Assembly: GCA_018818835.1 (NCBI GenBank)
Contig: JAHIRD010000070.1
Coordinates: forward strand, 1-64,000
Length of the DNA: 64,000 nt
Source of the DNA: Pseudomonadota bacterium
Lineage (GTDB): Bacteria; Desulfobacterota; Desulfobacteria; Desulfobacterales; Desulfolunaceae
Reading direction: 5' to 3'
Within the stretch, counting starts at the first letter, position 1; every line of letters starts with the position of its first letter. The notes beneath the pieces were generated by a model. That model was not told the DNA's origin, did no database searches, and saw only the letters and a program-made list of their open reading frames with translations. The position numbers were made by a program, and so were the translations under genes. Positions 53,376 through 63,925 of this stretch are shown here, in pieces.

Positions 53376-54872
53376 TTATGACATCCCCAGGCTATTTTCA
53401 GATGACCATCCGAACCGGGAGATGTTATACTTTTTTAAAAGGGTATAGAGCCGTGTCCTACCCAGGCCTGAAATTTGGCAGGATTGTTTTATGTTGCCTT
53501 GGGTCAGCATCATCAGGTTCTTGAGGTAGCGGATATCCGCCTCTTCAAGGGCATCTTCCCGGGACCCCATGGTTTTCAGGGACATTACCTTTGCGATATC
53601 ATGGTTGTCTGATGTTGATCCGTCTGATTTTTCAAGCGATTTCTGGACGAAATAGGCGTGATGATCCGGTTTGTTTTTGTTTATTTTAAGGTCCACAGAT
53701 GAACGTATCACATGGACTCTGATGGTCTCCGGCAGGTGTTTGGGAAAAAGAATGGGTTCGTCGTAAGCCTTACTGACGGACCCTTCAAGGGTGTTGACCA
53801 GTTCGCGGATATTGCCGGGCCATTTATAGCGGGAAAGGGTGCTCATGAAGTCCGGGGAGCAGCCTTTGACTTCGAGACTAAGGCCGATGCAGATCCGTTT
53901 AATATGAAAAAGGACGATTTCATTGATGTCTTCCGCATGGCTTCGAAGGGCCGGAAGTTCTATGGTGATTGTTTTCAGACGGTAGAGAATGTCATTCCTG
54001 AACTGGTTATTTTTGACCATGGTTTCCAGATTACGGTTGGTGGCGGCAACCAGCCGGAAATCGCTTTTGATTTCCGATTTACCCCCTACCGGCCTGAATC
54101 GTTTTTCCTGGAGAACCCGTAAGAAAACCTTCTGGAGGGTCGGGTTAAGTTCACCGACTTCATCCAGGAAAAGGGTTCCGCCATCCGCCTGTTTCACAAG
54201 ACCTTCCGCTGCATTGTCCGCCCCTGTGAAAGCACCTTTGGCATGCCCGAAAAGAGCACTTTCCTTGAGAGATTCAGGGAGTGCTGCACAGTCAACCACA
54301 ACGAAATTCCCATTGGATCGTTTGCTGTTTGCATGGAGTGCCCGGGCAAATAATTCTTTACCGGTACCTGTTTCTCCGGTGATCAGTACGTTGGCATCAT
54401 TTCGTGAGGCCTGGGCCAGGATGGTCAGGCATTCATGGATTTCCTTACCGCTTCCGATGATGCCTTCGCGCTTCAGAACCACAGCTGGGGCCAGGCTGGC
54501 TTCCAGATTGTCCCGGTATTGAAGAACCCGGGTCAAGGGTAAGGTGATATCATTTAAAGAAAAGGGCTTTTGGAGATAGTCCCAGGCACCGTTTTTGATG
54601 GCCATTTCAGCGCCGTCAGGATCACCGGCACCTGTGATGATGATGACTTCCGGTTTTGACGGTGTCGCTCGAATGTTGCTGATGGACTGCAGCCCGTTCC
54701 CGTCAGGCATACCCACATCAAGAAAGACCACATCAAATTTTTCCTTGCTTACACAGTCGAGGCCGTCTCTCAGGGTATATTCACAGGAGGCATGGTGACC
54801 TATTCGCTGGACAAGATTACAAAGAATTTCGCAGATAACACTGTCGTCATCAATAATCAGTACATTGGCCAT
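53376..54872 (-). CDS. Sigma-54-dependent response regulator
   Basis: A 498-residue NtrC-family activator. The receiver domain has Asp52 in VVFLDVGMPD. The AAA+ domain has Walker A GETGTGKE (166-173) and the GAFTGAD loop (213-219) that contacts sigma-54. Sensor parts ATNRNLETMV and ILYRLK follow. The C-terminal Fis-type helix-turn-helix (about 455-490) reads NIKQSCQISGLGRTRLYTLL. It lies 191 bp downstream of its likely partner kinase at 55064-57502. Its targets are unknown. Confidence 0.95.
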   Translation of the reverse strand: MANVLIIDDDSVICEILCNLVQRIGHHASCEYTLRDGLDCVSKEKFDVVFLDVGMPDGNGLQSISNIRATPSKPEVIIITGAGDPDGAEMAIKNGAWDYLQKPFSLNDITLPLTRVLQYRDNLEASLAPAVVLKREGIIGSGKEIHECLTILAQASRNDANVLITGETGTGKELFARALHANSKRSNGNFVVVDCAALPESLKESALFGHAKGAFTGADNAAEGLVKQADGGTLFLDEVGELNPTLQKVFLRVLQEKRFRPVGGKSEIKSDFRLVAATNRNLETMVKNNQFRNDILYRLKTITIELPALRSHAEDINEIVLFHIKRICIGLSLEVKGCSPDFMSTLSRYKWPGNIRELVNTLEGSVSKAYDEPILFPKHLPETIRVHVIRSSVDLKINKNKPDHHAYFVQKSLEKSDGSTSDNHDIAKVMSLKTMGSREDALEEADIRYLKNLMMLTQGNIKQSCQISGLGRTRLYTLLKKYNISRFGWSSENSLGMS

Positions 54873-55063
54873 GAAAAATTCCGAAGAGCTAATATGAGTT
54901 AAAAAAATATACCCTGTATGCCCTTATGTACGGGCATAATGTTTCGAATGGACGACATCGAAAACTGGGACTTACGGCTGTGAGGGGAGATCAAAAGAAA
55001 TTCAACCGGAAAACGCCGAAAACAGATTATTATTCTATAATGTAACAAGTTCGGGGATGTTTT

Positions 55064-57502
55064 TCAATGGGGAAGTTGTATCAAAAATGTAGTCCCCTGT
55101 CCTGGTTTGCTTTCGCAGGTGATCTGCCCATTTAATTTACCGGTCACGATGTTGTAAACAATATGCATGCCCAGACCCGTTCCGCCCGAAGCACGTTTGG
55201 TGGTGTAAAAGGGGTCGTATACATGCTTCAGGGTCTTTTCGTCCATGCCTTTTCCATCATCACGGTATTCGATGAACAGGATTTGGTGGGTTGCCCACAT
55301 CTTTACATTGATGTCTCCCTTATCCTGTGCGTCAAAGCCGTGAATCAGGGAATTCATCACCAGATTGGTTAAAATTTGAGATAAGGCACCCGGAAAGCTT
55401 TCCACCGTGATGTGATCGGGACAGTCAAGCTGGATTCTGAAGGCGGTTCGTTTGAATCGTGGATTCAGGCTATGGAGGATACTTTGGGTATAGCTTTTGA
55501 GATTGAAATGACGCTTCATCTCATTGGATTGGTCAACGGAAATCTGTTTGAAGCTGTTGATCAACTCCGAGGCCCTGTTTAAGTTGTTCGAGATCATGGC
55601 CGTGGACTCAAGGGCCAGGTTGATGTATGTGTCTAAATCTTTTATTGTGAGTCGGCCCTCTTTTTTTTTAAGTTCGAATTCGGCTGTTTTTTGCTGGAGA
55701 AAGGAGGATGCGGTGACACTGATGCCCAGAGGGGTGCTAATTTCATGGGACACACCGGCCACCAGGCTGCCCAGAGCGGCCATTTTTTCAGATTGGATAA
55801 GTTGCTCCTGGGTTTTCTGTAGGGCTTCCCAGGATGTTATGGCTTTGCCCTCGGCTTTTTTCCGTTCACTGATATCCCGGGTGACCCCGACAAGACCCAC
55901 GTAATTCCCTTCAGTGTCCCGGATGAAGGAGACTTTGACTTCTGCCCAGTAATGTGTGCCTGATTTATGAATGTGCTCAAGTTCAAGCAGGATGAATGGG
56001 TTATAGGCTTCCATTTTTGTGCCATTGTTTTTCATAAGAGCATCCAAGGTCTGCAAAAGCAGAATCCCGGATTCATGGGTCATGTGAGTGCCAACCGGGC
56101 AATTCATCAGCTCATCCATGGAATAGCCGGTCATGGGACAGGCCGACGGACTATAGTAAATGGGCTTCCGGTCCAGGCTTGATGTCCATATCACATCCAT
56201 GGCGTTCTCGGCCAGAAGCCTGTAGAGCTTTTCACTTTTTAAGAGGGCCTTTACTGCATTTCGCCGTTCTCTGGAAAGGTTATCAAGATCGTATTTGATT
56301 AGGGCTATGGCTTCGAAGACATGGCTGAACGGGTGTGCAGAAGGAATCTTTCCCATGGTGCTGTCCAGCCCGTCGATTTCCCAGTTGATATTCCCCAGAA
56401 AATGGAGCAACTCATCCACATAATGTTCTATCTGAACCGAGAAATGAGGGCTTTTATAGGTAACCAGGTCCTTCCATGATGAAAAAAAATTGTAAGGGGG
56501 AATCTGGCCGGTATGGTGATGATAATCCATGGCTGAGATGGCCATACGAATGGCTTTTTCATAATTTGGAACCACTTGGACCGGACAAATGGGACGTACC
56601 AGCCGTTTCCCCACATTGAGTGAAAATTTTACACCCACGGGGGCATTGAAGGCGATAAACCCTATGATGCGATTTTTATCCACCAGCATTTGTTCGATAA
56701 AAAGGTGACGCATGTTTTTTGGCGGTGTCCGTGTGGTTCCATAGTCCTTGATTTCAAAAAAAGGCTTATCCGTGCCAAAGGCTTCCTGGATGACGTTCGC
56801 CCTCATCTTGAAAAAACTCTTAAATTCGTCAAAACCAGCACGGCCACAGGGGTCGGCCCAAAGGATGCTGTTGCCGATGATTTTAAATGTGGCAGAATAA
56901 CCATTGCCGAAATCCACCTGGGTCCATTCAGGCCTCGTGTATATGGGTAGACCCGACACAGGGCAGTATTCATCGGTCTCAAACGCGGTGAAGGGCTTGA
57001 GGGTGGTGTCCACCTGGAGCTGGCTGCTCGCCGGGATATGGGTGTTGATCAGTTTCACGGCCAGATTAACCGCTTCGTCGTAATTATTGACAATGTGGGC
57101 TCCGAAGCCCACCTGGTTCAGTTTCCGTCCAAGCCGCATGGAGATATTGAACATCAGGGATGTGTTGTAAAAAATATGGCCGAGAACCCCTTTCCGCCTC
57201 TGGATGACCCGTTGATAATTTTTACGGGAAGCCAGTGAAAACCCCGTGCTTTCTTTCATATCAAAGATCTGGACAAAACCTCCGGCTGTATTCAAATATT
57301 CGGGAATGATTTGATCGAAAACATGGGCTGTTTTACGGCTTTCCTGCCGGGTTGAATAACCGTGGATTTCCGCTTTAAGAATCTGGTTTCCCAAAATGGA
57401 GATTGCCGCCCTGTAATTTTTTTCAGGGACGGCAACGTTCCATTCGGGTTTGCCTATAATTTTCAAGCCTGTGATCGGGCAGGTGGATTGAAGCTCATCC
57501 AC
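55064..57502 (-). CDS. Sensor histidine kinase with tandem unknown sensor domains
   Basis: An 812-residue kinase with no membrane segment. The N-terminus holds two similar domains of unknown family: repeat 1 (about 8-152, opening CPITGLKIIGKPEW) and repeat 2 (about 180-325, opening CPVSGLPIYTRPEW). A PAS/PAC domain (about 425-548) and kinase core (His586 in AGVSHEISTPLG; DDGKGMDEKTLKHVYDPFYT) follow. The start is GTG 57502, with AAGGA 7 bp upstream. It precedes the sigma-54 regulator gene and probably phosphorylates it. The ligand is unknown. Confidence 0.88.
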   Translation of the reverse strand: MDELQSTCPITGLKIIGKPEWNVAVPEKNYRAAISILGNQILKAEIHGYSTRQESRKTAHVFDQIIPEYLNTAGGFVQIFDMKESTGFSLASRKNYQRVIQRRKGVLGHIFYNTSLMFNISMRLGRKLNQVGFGAHIVNNYDEAVNLAVKLINTHIPASSQLQVDTTLKPFTAFETDEYCPVSGLPIYTRPEWTQVDFGNGYSATFKIIGNSILWADPCGRAGFDEFKSFFKMRANVIQEAFGTDKPFFEIKDYGTTRTPPKNMRHLFIEQMLVDKNRIIGFIAFNAPVGVKFSLNVGKRLVRPICPVQVVPNYEKAIRMAISAMDYHHHTGQIPPYNFFSSWKDLVTYKSPHFSVQIEHYVDELLHFLGNINWEIDGLDSTMGKIPSAHPFSHVFEAIALIKYDLDNLSRERRNAVKALLKSEKLYRLLAENAMDVIWTSSLDRKPIYYSPSACPMTGYSMDELMNCPVGTHMTHESGILLLQTLDALMKNNGTKMEAYNPFILLELEHIHKSGTHYWAEVKVSFIRDTEGNYVGLVGVTRDISERKKAEGKAITSWEALQKTQEQLIQSEKMAALGSLVAGVSHEISTPLGISVTASSFLQQKTAEFELKKKEGRLTIKDLDTYINLALESTAMISNNLNRASELINSFKQISVDQSNEMKRHFNLKSYTQSILHSLNPRFKRTAFRIQLDCPDHITVESFPGALSQILTNLVMNSLIHGFDAQDKGDINVKMWATHQILFIEYRDDGKGMDEKTLKHVYDPFYTTKRASGGTGLGMHIVYNIVTGKLNGQITCESKPGQGTTFLIQLPH

Positions 57503-57539
57503 GGCATTCCTTTCGTATTTTCCAAGCTAAAGAATGGGT

Positions 57540-59222
57540 TTAACGGGTCATCTGCCTGTATTTGATTCTGTGTGGCTGATCCGCGGCAATGCCTAGACGT
57601 TTTTTTCTGTCTTTTTCGTATTCCGTATAGTTCCCATCAAACCAGATCACCTGACTGTCTCCCTCAAAGGCAAGAATATGAGTGACAATCCTGTCCAGAA
57701 ACCACCGGTCATGGCTGATGACCACGGCGCAGCCTGCAAAATTTTCAAGGGCTTCTTCCAGGGCACGCATGGTGTTGACATCCAGGTCGTTGGTTGGCTC
57801 ATCCAACAGCAGGACATTGGCCCCAGTTTTTAAAATTCGAGCCAGATGAACTCGGTTTCTCATACCCCCTGACAGGGTGCTGACTTTCTGTTGCTGATCG
57901 GAACCTGAAAAATTGAATTTGGACACATAGGCCCTTGAATTCACTTCACGGTTTCCAAGGACCACCGTATCCTGTCCTTCGGCAATGGTTTCCCAGATGG
58001 TTTTGTTGGGATCAAGTATATCCCGGCTTTGGTCCACATAACCCAGTTTGGCAGTTTGACCGATGGTGATGGTTCCGTTTTCGGCTTTTTCCATCCCGGT
58101 GATCAGCTTGAACAGGGTCGTTTTCCCGGCGCCATTGGGGCCGATTACACCGATGATGCCTCCAGGGGGCAAGGAAAAATTCATGTTTTCAAAAAGCAGT
58201 TTGCCCTCAAAGGATTTGGAAAGATTTTCAGCCGTGATGACAACATCGCCCAGACGTGGTCCGGGTGGAATATAAATTTCGATTTCCTTTTCTTGTTTTG
58301 ATACATCTTCGTTGAGCATTTTTTCATAGGAATTGATACGGGCCTTGGACTTGGTATGGCGGCCTTTGGGGGACAAGCCGATCCATTCGAGTTCTCTCTC
58401 AAGGGTTTTCTGACGCTGGCTCTGGGATTTTTCTTCCTGTTTGAGTCGTTTGCTTTTCTGTTCCAGCCAGGAGGAATAGTTTCCTTTCCAGGGAATGCCC
58501 TCGCCACGGTCAAGTTCGAGAATCCAGCCTGCCACGTTGTCCAGGAAATACCGGTCATGGGTTACGGCAATGACGGTTCCCTCATACCGCTGGAGGTGGT
58601 GTTCCAGCCAGGCAACCGACTCGGCATCCAGATGGTTGGTGGGTTCATCCAGGAGGAGGATGTCGGGTTTTTTCAAAAGCAGCCGACAGAGGGCCACACG
58701 CCTTTTTTCTCCACCTGAGAGCAGGGCTGTTTTTGAATCACCCGGTGGGCAACGAAGGGCGTCCATGGCCATTTCAAGCCTGGAATCCAAATCCCAGGCA
58801 TCAAGATTGTCCAGTTTTTCCTGGACATTGCCTTGCCGTGTGATTAGAGCATCCATGGCGTCATCACTCATGGGTTCTGCAAATTTCTCGTTAATGGCCT
58901 CGTATTCCTTCATCAAGTCCACCACGTCCTGGACCCCTTCCTCGACAAGTTGGCGAACCGTTTTGGCCGGATCAAGGTTAGGCTCCTGCTCAAGAAAGCC
59001 CACAGTCAAACCCGGTGAAATAATGGTTTCACCGTTGAAGTCCTTGTCCACACCGGCAAGGATGCGTAAGAGTGAGCTTTTCCCCGACCCATTGAGGCCG
59101 AGAACACCGATTTTGGCTCCGTAGAAATAGGATAAGGAAATATCTTTGATAACCGGTTTTTTGTCATAATACTTACTGACTTTGATCATGGAATAAATGA
59201 TTTTATTGGGCTCGTTGGCCAT
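57540..59222 (-). CDS. ettA: ABC-F translation factor EttA
   Basis: A 560-residue ABC-F protein with two nucleotide-binding domains and no membrane part. Walker A motifs are GLNGSGKSSLLR and GPNGAGKTTLFK; the signatures are LLSGGEKRRVAL and TLSGGMRNRVHL. The linker holds the ABC-F interdomain (KSKRLKQEEKSQSQRQKTLE). EttA throttles translation initiation in response to the ATP/ADP ratio. The start ATG has GGAAGGA upstream. It is separated from the amidase gene by 295 bases. Confidence 0.93.
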   Translation of the reverse strand: MANEPNKIIYSMIKVSKYYDKKPVIKDISLSYFYGAKIGVLGLNGSGKSSLLRILAGVDKDFNGETIISPGLTVGFLEQEPNLDPAKTVRQLVEEGVQDVVDLMKEYEAINEKFAEPMSDDAMDALITRQGNVQEKLDNLDAWDLDSRLEMAMDALRCPPGDSKTALLSGGEKRRVALCRLLLKKPDILLLDEPTNHLDAESVAWLEHHLQRYEGTVIAVTHDRYFLDNVAGWILELDRGEGIPWKGNYSSWLEQKSKRLKQEEKSQSQRQKTLERELEWIGLSPKGRHTKSKARINSYEKMLNEDVSKQEKEIEIYIPPGPRLGDVVITAENLSKSFEGKLLFENMNFSLPPGGIIGVIGPNGAGKTTLFKLITGMEKAENGTITIGQTAKLGYVDQSRDILDPNKTIWETIAEGQDTVVLGNREVNSRAYVSKFNFSGSDQQQKVSTLSGGMRNRVHLARILKTGANVLLLDEPTNDLDVNTMRALEEALENFAGCAVVISHDRWFLDRIVTHILAFEGDSQVIWFDGNYTEYEKDRKKRLGIAADQPHRIKYRQMTR

Positions 59223-59517
59223 GGTGGTCCTTCCTTTATATGTGTTGAATGCTGTGATTTTTTATATGAAAATACATGTCGACGTACAATATCAAACCCG
59301 GCAGAAAGCTGCAAGTGGCATTGAAATTTGAAGCATTATAAGATTGTATATGTTCTCAGATGTGTGACCCAAGACGAAGATGTGATCATCAAAAACTGGT
59401 TCGGTGGTTTTATAGCACTTATGAGACGTATGGGACCTATATCATTGCCACAATGATCTCATCCGCACAATCAACTGAGCCAGTCCAGTTTCAGTATCCT
59501 GCGTTCTTTTCCGACTG
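59223..59517. other. Gap upstream of ettA
   Basis: 295 bases between the amidase end and ettA start. I see no gene, terminator or conserved motif. It should hold the ettA promoter on the minus strand. Confidence 0.4.
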
Positions 59518-61200
59518 TTAATGTGGACTGGTTTTTTTGATATAGGTCCTAACACCTTCAACAATAGAATCGCAGATTCGGTCCTGGTAGGCGTTGCTCC
59601 TTAGGCGGGTGCATTCCCTTTTATTGCTGATAAACGAGGTTTCAACCAGGATGGCGGGCATGCGTGCTCCGAGCAGGACATAGAATGGCGCTTGTTTGAC
59701 ACCTTTGTTTTTGACGGAGCTGTATTTTTTTCTCATGCCGGCATAGAGGTCATCCTGGACATAGGTGGCCAGTTTGCTTGATTCTATGATTTTGGTGTTT
59801 CGCATCAGACTGTCCAGGATGGTTTGGAGGTCGCTGATGTTTTTTTCCGAGGTGGCATTTTCCCTGGCGGCAACAGACACCGAATGCTTGTCTTTAGCCA
59901 GGTTCAGAAAATAGGTTTCTATACCGTAGGCCCGTTTGTCCCGTGAGGCATTGGTGTGGATGGAGATGAACAGATCGGCTTTTTTTCTATTGGCCATCTG
60001 GGTTCTCTCTTCAAGGGTGATGAAGGTGTCATCCGATCGCGTCATGATCACTTCCAGATCCAGCTCTTTCGTCAGCTTTGCGGCCAGTTTTTTTGCAAGG
60101 GACAGGACGATATCTTTTTCATAGACCCCTTTGAAATATCCGGGGGCTCCCCGGTCCTGGCCGCCGTGGCCGGGATCAATAACCACCCGCTTGACACCCA
60201 GCTGCAATTGTTTGGCCAGATCCTTGGTATTGATGATGGAGTTGATCGTGGTGCTGGCCACAGTGGTGTCGGTGTCGTCCTGCTCCTGTTCGTCTTCTAA
60301 CTCGGGTGAAGAAGATTTTCCCCATACGTCGATGACCACACGGGAGGGACTTCTAAGGGAAAATATTTTATAATCTTTGAAGGTTTTGATGTCGATGGCC
60401 ACCCTGACTACGTTGTTGCTCTGGGCTGCCGTTCTTATCCCCATAACGCGCTCATCATCAATGGTGATATCTGTTTTTGCCTTTGGAGAAAGCTGGCTGT
60501 TACGGATATCGATATACAGACGTTGGAGTTTGTTGTTTTCAGGGTCTTTTCTTAAAAGTCCATGCTTGTAGGATACGGCATTGTCTGTGTCGATCACGAT
60601 GCGGGTTCGGGTGGGCAGGGTGCCAAATCTCAAGTCCTTGACGGTGGTCTGGGACGATCGTGTGTCGGTCTTCGATTGAGTTGTATTTTTGATCGTCTCT
60701 TGGACCGGGTTTCTTGTTTCAGGTTCTTTTTCTTTTTTGACCTGGGGCAGGGCCCTCAATAGCTTGACCGCTTCAAGACTGTATTTGCTTTTTCTGAAAT
60801 CAGTTGTTTTCTCAAGGAGTTCTATGGCTTGACTCAGGTCTTCGGACCGTGAGGAATAATTATACAGGTTTTTGCTTAAAAGTCCTGCCATATAGAGACC
60901 AGCCGGAGCCCATGGCCCGTCGGGCTCCTGATCGTAAACTTTTTTAAAGCCGTTGATGCATGAGACCCATTTATCCCGTCGGCTTTTAAGTTTGGGGCTT
61001 TTTAGAAGGGTATTGTATGCCTTTTCTGCTTTATAGTAATTGCATTCCGGGGTGGTACACCCGGATGCGGCCAGGACATTCCCTTTGATTCCGGGGCATG
61101 ACAGAAAAAGGATTATAAAAAGGGTCATGACCCAGGTTACGGATTCAAGGGATTTTATAAGGGATCCTATCATAAAAAAACTATTATTCTTCCCAGGCAT
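59518..61200 (-). CDS. N-acetylmuramoyl-L-alanine amidase with AMIN domain
   Basis: Exported cell-wall amidase of the AmiC type, about 560 residues. From ATG 61200 a signal-like hydrophobic segment (TWVMTLFIILFLS) precedes a tetratricopeptide-like part and an AMIN domain (about 170-305), which anchors to the septum. The Amidase_3 catalytic domain (about 345-550) has VVIDPGHGGQDRGAPG and SIHTNAS (Zn ligands) and VETSFISNK. A longer ORF start (61272) overlaps mutS by 53 bp; a later ATG at 61173 is possible but has no ribosome site. A role in septal peptidoglycan splitting is expected. Confidence 0.88.
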   Translation of the reverse strand: MPGKNNSFFMIGSLIKSLESVTWVMTLFIILFLSCPGIKGNVLAASGCTTPECNYYKAEKAYNTLLKSPKLKSRRDKWVSCINGFKKVYDQEPDGPWAPAGLYMAGLLSKNLYNYSSRSEDLSQAIELLEKTTDFRKSKYSLEAVKLLRALPQVKKEKEPETRNPVQETIKNTTQSKTDTRSSQTTVKDLRFGTLPTRTRIVIDTDNAVSYKHGLLRKDPENNKLQRLYIDIRNSQLSPKAKTDITIDDERVMGIRTAAQSNNVVRVAIDIKTFKDYKIFSLRSPSRVVIDVWGKSSSPELEDEQEQDDTDTTVASTTINSIINTKDLAKQLQLGVKRVVIDPGHGGQDRGAPGYFKGVYEKDIVLSLAKKLAAKLTKELDLEVIMTRSDDTFITLEERTQMANRKKADLFISIHTNASRDKRAYGIETYFLNLAKDKHSVSVAARENATSEKNISDLQTILDSLMRNTKIIESSKLATYVQDDLYAGMRKKYSSVKNKGVKQAPFYVLLGARMPAILVETSFISNKRECTRLRSNAYQDRICDSIVEGVRTYIKKTSPH

Positions 61201-61219
61201 GGTGACATTCCATGACGCG

Positions 61220-63898
61220 TTAACAGTATGAATCATCATGAGATATGTTTTTTGCCTGTTCTTTGAGTTCATTTAATATATTTATGGCATCAAGAGGAGT
61301 CATTACAGAAATATCGATATTTTGCAACTGTTCTATGACCGGATGAGCCGGTTTTTTAAAAAGACTGAGTTGAATCGGTTTTTTTTGTTTTTCCGATTCC
61401 TTGTCCTCGGGATGTGCGTTTTTATCCAAGGCTGTTCCAAGACTTTGTCCCAGACTCCGATTTAACCCTTCGGAACCATTTTCAATGGAGGTAAGGACTT
61501 TTTTGGCACGACGGATAATGGATGCCGGAACACCGGCAAGCCGAGCCACCTGGATACCGTAACTCCGGTTTGTGGAACCTTCCACCAGCTTTCTCAGGAA
61601 AATGATAGTGTCATTCCACTCCTTGACAGCAATGTTGAAATTTTTCACCCGTGGTTTCAGACGGGCAAGGTCTGTCAACTCGTGGTAATGGGTGGCGAAC
61701 AGGGTTTTAACCCCTTTGCCCTGAAGCTCATGGAGATATTCAGCCACGGCCCAGGCAATGGAAAGCCCGTCAAAGGTACTGGTTCCCCGGCCGATTTCAT
61801 CCATGATGATCAAGCTGTCAGGTGTGGCGTTATTCATGATGTTGGCGGTTTCTTCCATCTCAACCATGAAGGTGCTTTGTCCCTGGGATAGGTTGTCCAG
61901 AGCCCCCACCCGTGTGAAGATCCTGTCCGTGATGGCAATGGTCGCCGAATTGGCAGGAACAAAGGAGCCGATCTGGGCCATGATGCTGATCAACGCCACC
62001 TGGCGTAATACGGTGGATTTTCCTGCCATGTTCGGGCCGGTGATCAGCAGTACCTGGTTCTCCTCATTGTCCAGACTGATGGTGTTGGGAACATAACGTT
62101 CATTTTTCATCATCTGTTCAACCACAGGATGGCGGCCGTCTTCGATATGAATTTTACCCAGGGTGTTGATGTCCGGCCGTATATAGCGGTTGTGGTCGGC
62201 AATTTCGGAAAGGTTGAGCAGAACATCCACCAGGGCCAGATGACGGGAAACCGCCTGGATGGACGGGATATGTCCAAGGACCTCATTTTTAATGGCGGTG
62301 TAAATCTCGTATTCACGACTGCATCGCTTTTCCTGGGCTTCAAGTACCCTGACTTCGAAATCTTTCAGGTCTTCCGTGATGTAACGTTCCGCATTGACCA
62401 GGGTCTGCTTCCGGATATAATGGGCAGGCGCATCTTTGGCCTGGCCTTTTGAAAGTTCGATAAAATATCCGAAGACTCTATTGTATTTGACTTTGAGGGA
62501 GCTGAGTCCGGTCTGTTTTTTTTCGCGTGTCTCCAGCTCGGCAATAAAACTTTTACTGTCCCTACTGAGTCTGATCAGCTCATCCACGTCAGGATCATAT
62601 CCTGTTTTGATGATGCCCCCCTCGGTGACAAGGGGCGGGGCGTCTTCCCGGATGGCTCGTTCTATGATGTCTTCAAGGGTTTGCAGGGGCTTGATATCCA
62701 CCGATGAATGGAGCAGGGGCGATGCAAAGCCATGGATTCCCCTAAACACGTCCGGAAGGACAGAAAGAGACTGTTTGAGTGCCGTGAGGTCTCGTGCATT
62801 GGACTGACCCATGGCAATTTTACTGGATAGCCTTTCCAGGTCATACATTGATTTCAGCGACGTTCTGATAGACTGCCTTAAAGGGATATTATTTTTAGCC
62901 TCTTCCACCGCATCCAGACGTTCCCGGATGGCCTTTTCATGGATCAGGGGATATTTCAGCCAGGTTTTGATCAACCGACTTCCCATGGACGTGACGGTTT
63001 TGTCTATAACACTCAAAAGGGTCCCCTGGCGGGTTCCGTTCCGGATATTGTGGGTCAGCTCAAGATTCCGGCAGCTTGAATCATCAATGATCATATGATC
63101 ACTCAACTGGTAGGTTTCAATACCTTCGAGGTGTTCAATTTTTCGAAGCTGGGTTTCCCGGACATAAAAAAGAAGGGCGCCGGCAGCCCCCACGCCCGCC
63201 TTTAGATTTTCGCAGCCAAAGCCTTCCAGGGATCGGGTGTTGAACTGTTCAATGATTCGATCACGCCCCCGTTTGTATTCAAATTCCCGGTCATCCAAAA
63301 ATGTGATGGCCGTCTTTGATAAAGACGCAGCAATTTTTGAAAAAGAATGGTGATTCTTAAATGATTCGGACAAAAGAACTTCGCTGGGAGATAATTTTAA
63401 GGTTTCATCCAGGAGGGATTTGAAATCCGGTGACTCGGAAAGTCTGAACAGACCCGTTGAAATATCCAGACAAGCCAGACCCGATATGCCGTTTTTTCTG
63501 ACAAGGGAGAGGATGAAATTGTTTGAACTGGCGTCCAGGAGGGTGTTGTCCAGAATCATGCCGGGTGTGATAATACGAACCACTTCACGTTTGACAAGGC
63601 CTTTGGCTGTGGCAGGATCTTCGACCTGCTCACAGACCGATACTTTCCGACCGCTTGAAATAAGACGGGCAATATAGTTATCTGCCGCCTTGACCGGAAC
63701 ACCGCACATGGGAATGGGGAAGTCGGATTTTTTGTCTCGGGACGTCAGGGTGATTTCGAGGATTTCCGAGGCTTCCTTTGCATCGTCGAAAAACATCTCG
63801 TAAAAATCACCCATTCGGTAGAACAAGATGGAATCAGGGTGTTTCTCCTTGATTCTTAAATACTGGGCCATCATGGGTGTGGCTGTTTGTTGGGTCAT
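61220..63898 (-). CDS. mutS: DNA mismatch repair protein MutS
   Basis: Full-length MutS (892 residues). The mismatch-binding FYRMGDFYEMF motif holds the Phe-x-Glu. The ATPase has Walker A TGPNMAGKSTVLRQ, the conserved DNLSQGQSTFMVEM and DEIGRGTSTFDGL (Walker B, signature). The C-terminal part continues beyond the ATPase core. It stands alone on the minus strand, ahead of the amidase gene, and no mutL is seen in the window. It recognises base mismatches and small loops. Confidence 0.97.
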   Translation of the reverse strand: MTQQTATPMMAQYLRIKEKHPDSILFYRMGDFYEMFFDDAKEASEILEITLTSRDKKSDFPIPMCGVPVKAADNYIARLISSGRKVSVCEQVEDPATAKGLVKREVVRIITPGMILDNTLLDASSNNFILSLVRKNGISGLACLDISTGLFRLSESPDFKSLLDETLKLSPSEVLLSESFKNHHSFSKIAASLSKTAITFLDDREFEYKRGRDRIIEQFNTRSLEGFGCENLKAGVGAAGALLFYVRETQLRKIEHLEGIETYQLSDHMIIDDSSCRNLELTHNIRNGTRQGTLLSVIDKTVTSMGSRLIKTWLKYPLIHEKAIRERLDAVEEAKNNIPLRQSIRTSLKSMYDLERLSSKIAMGQSNARDLTALKQSLSVLPDVFRGIHGFASPLLHSSVDIKPLQTLEDIIERAIREDAPPLVTEGGIIKTGYDPDVDELIRLSRDSKSFIAELETREKKQTGLSSLKVKYNRVFGYFIELSKGQAKDAPAHYIRKQTLVNAERYITEDLKDFEVRVLEAQEKRCSREYEIYTAIKNEVLGHIPSIQAVSRHLALVDVLLNLSEIADHNRYIRPDINTLGKIHIEDGRHPVVEQMMKNERYVPNTISLDNEENQVLLITGPNMAGKSTVLRQVALISIMAQIGSFVPANSATIAITDRIFTRVGALDNLSQGQSTFMVEMEETANIMNNATPDSLIIMDEIGRGTSTFDGLSIAWAVAEYLHELQGKGVKTLFATHYHELTDLARLKPRVKNFNIAVKEWNDTIIFLRKLVEGSTNRSYGIQVARLAGVPASIIRRAKKVLTSIENGSEGLNRSLGQSLGTALDKNAHPEDKESEKQKKPIQLSLFKKPAHPVIEQLQNIDISVMTPLDAINILNELKEQAKNISHDDSYC

Positions 63899-63925
63899 AA
63901 CGCGTTGTTTAAATAATACCTTTTT

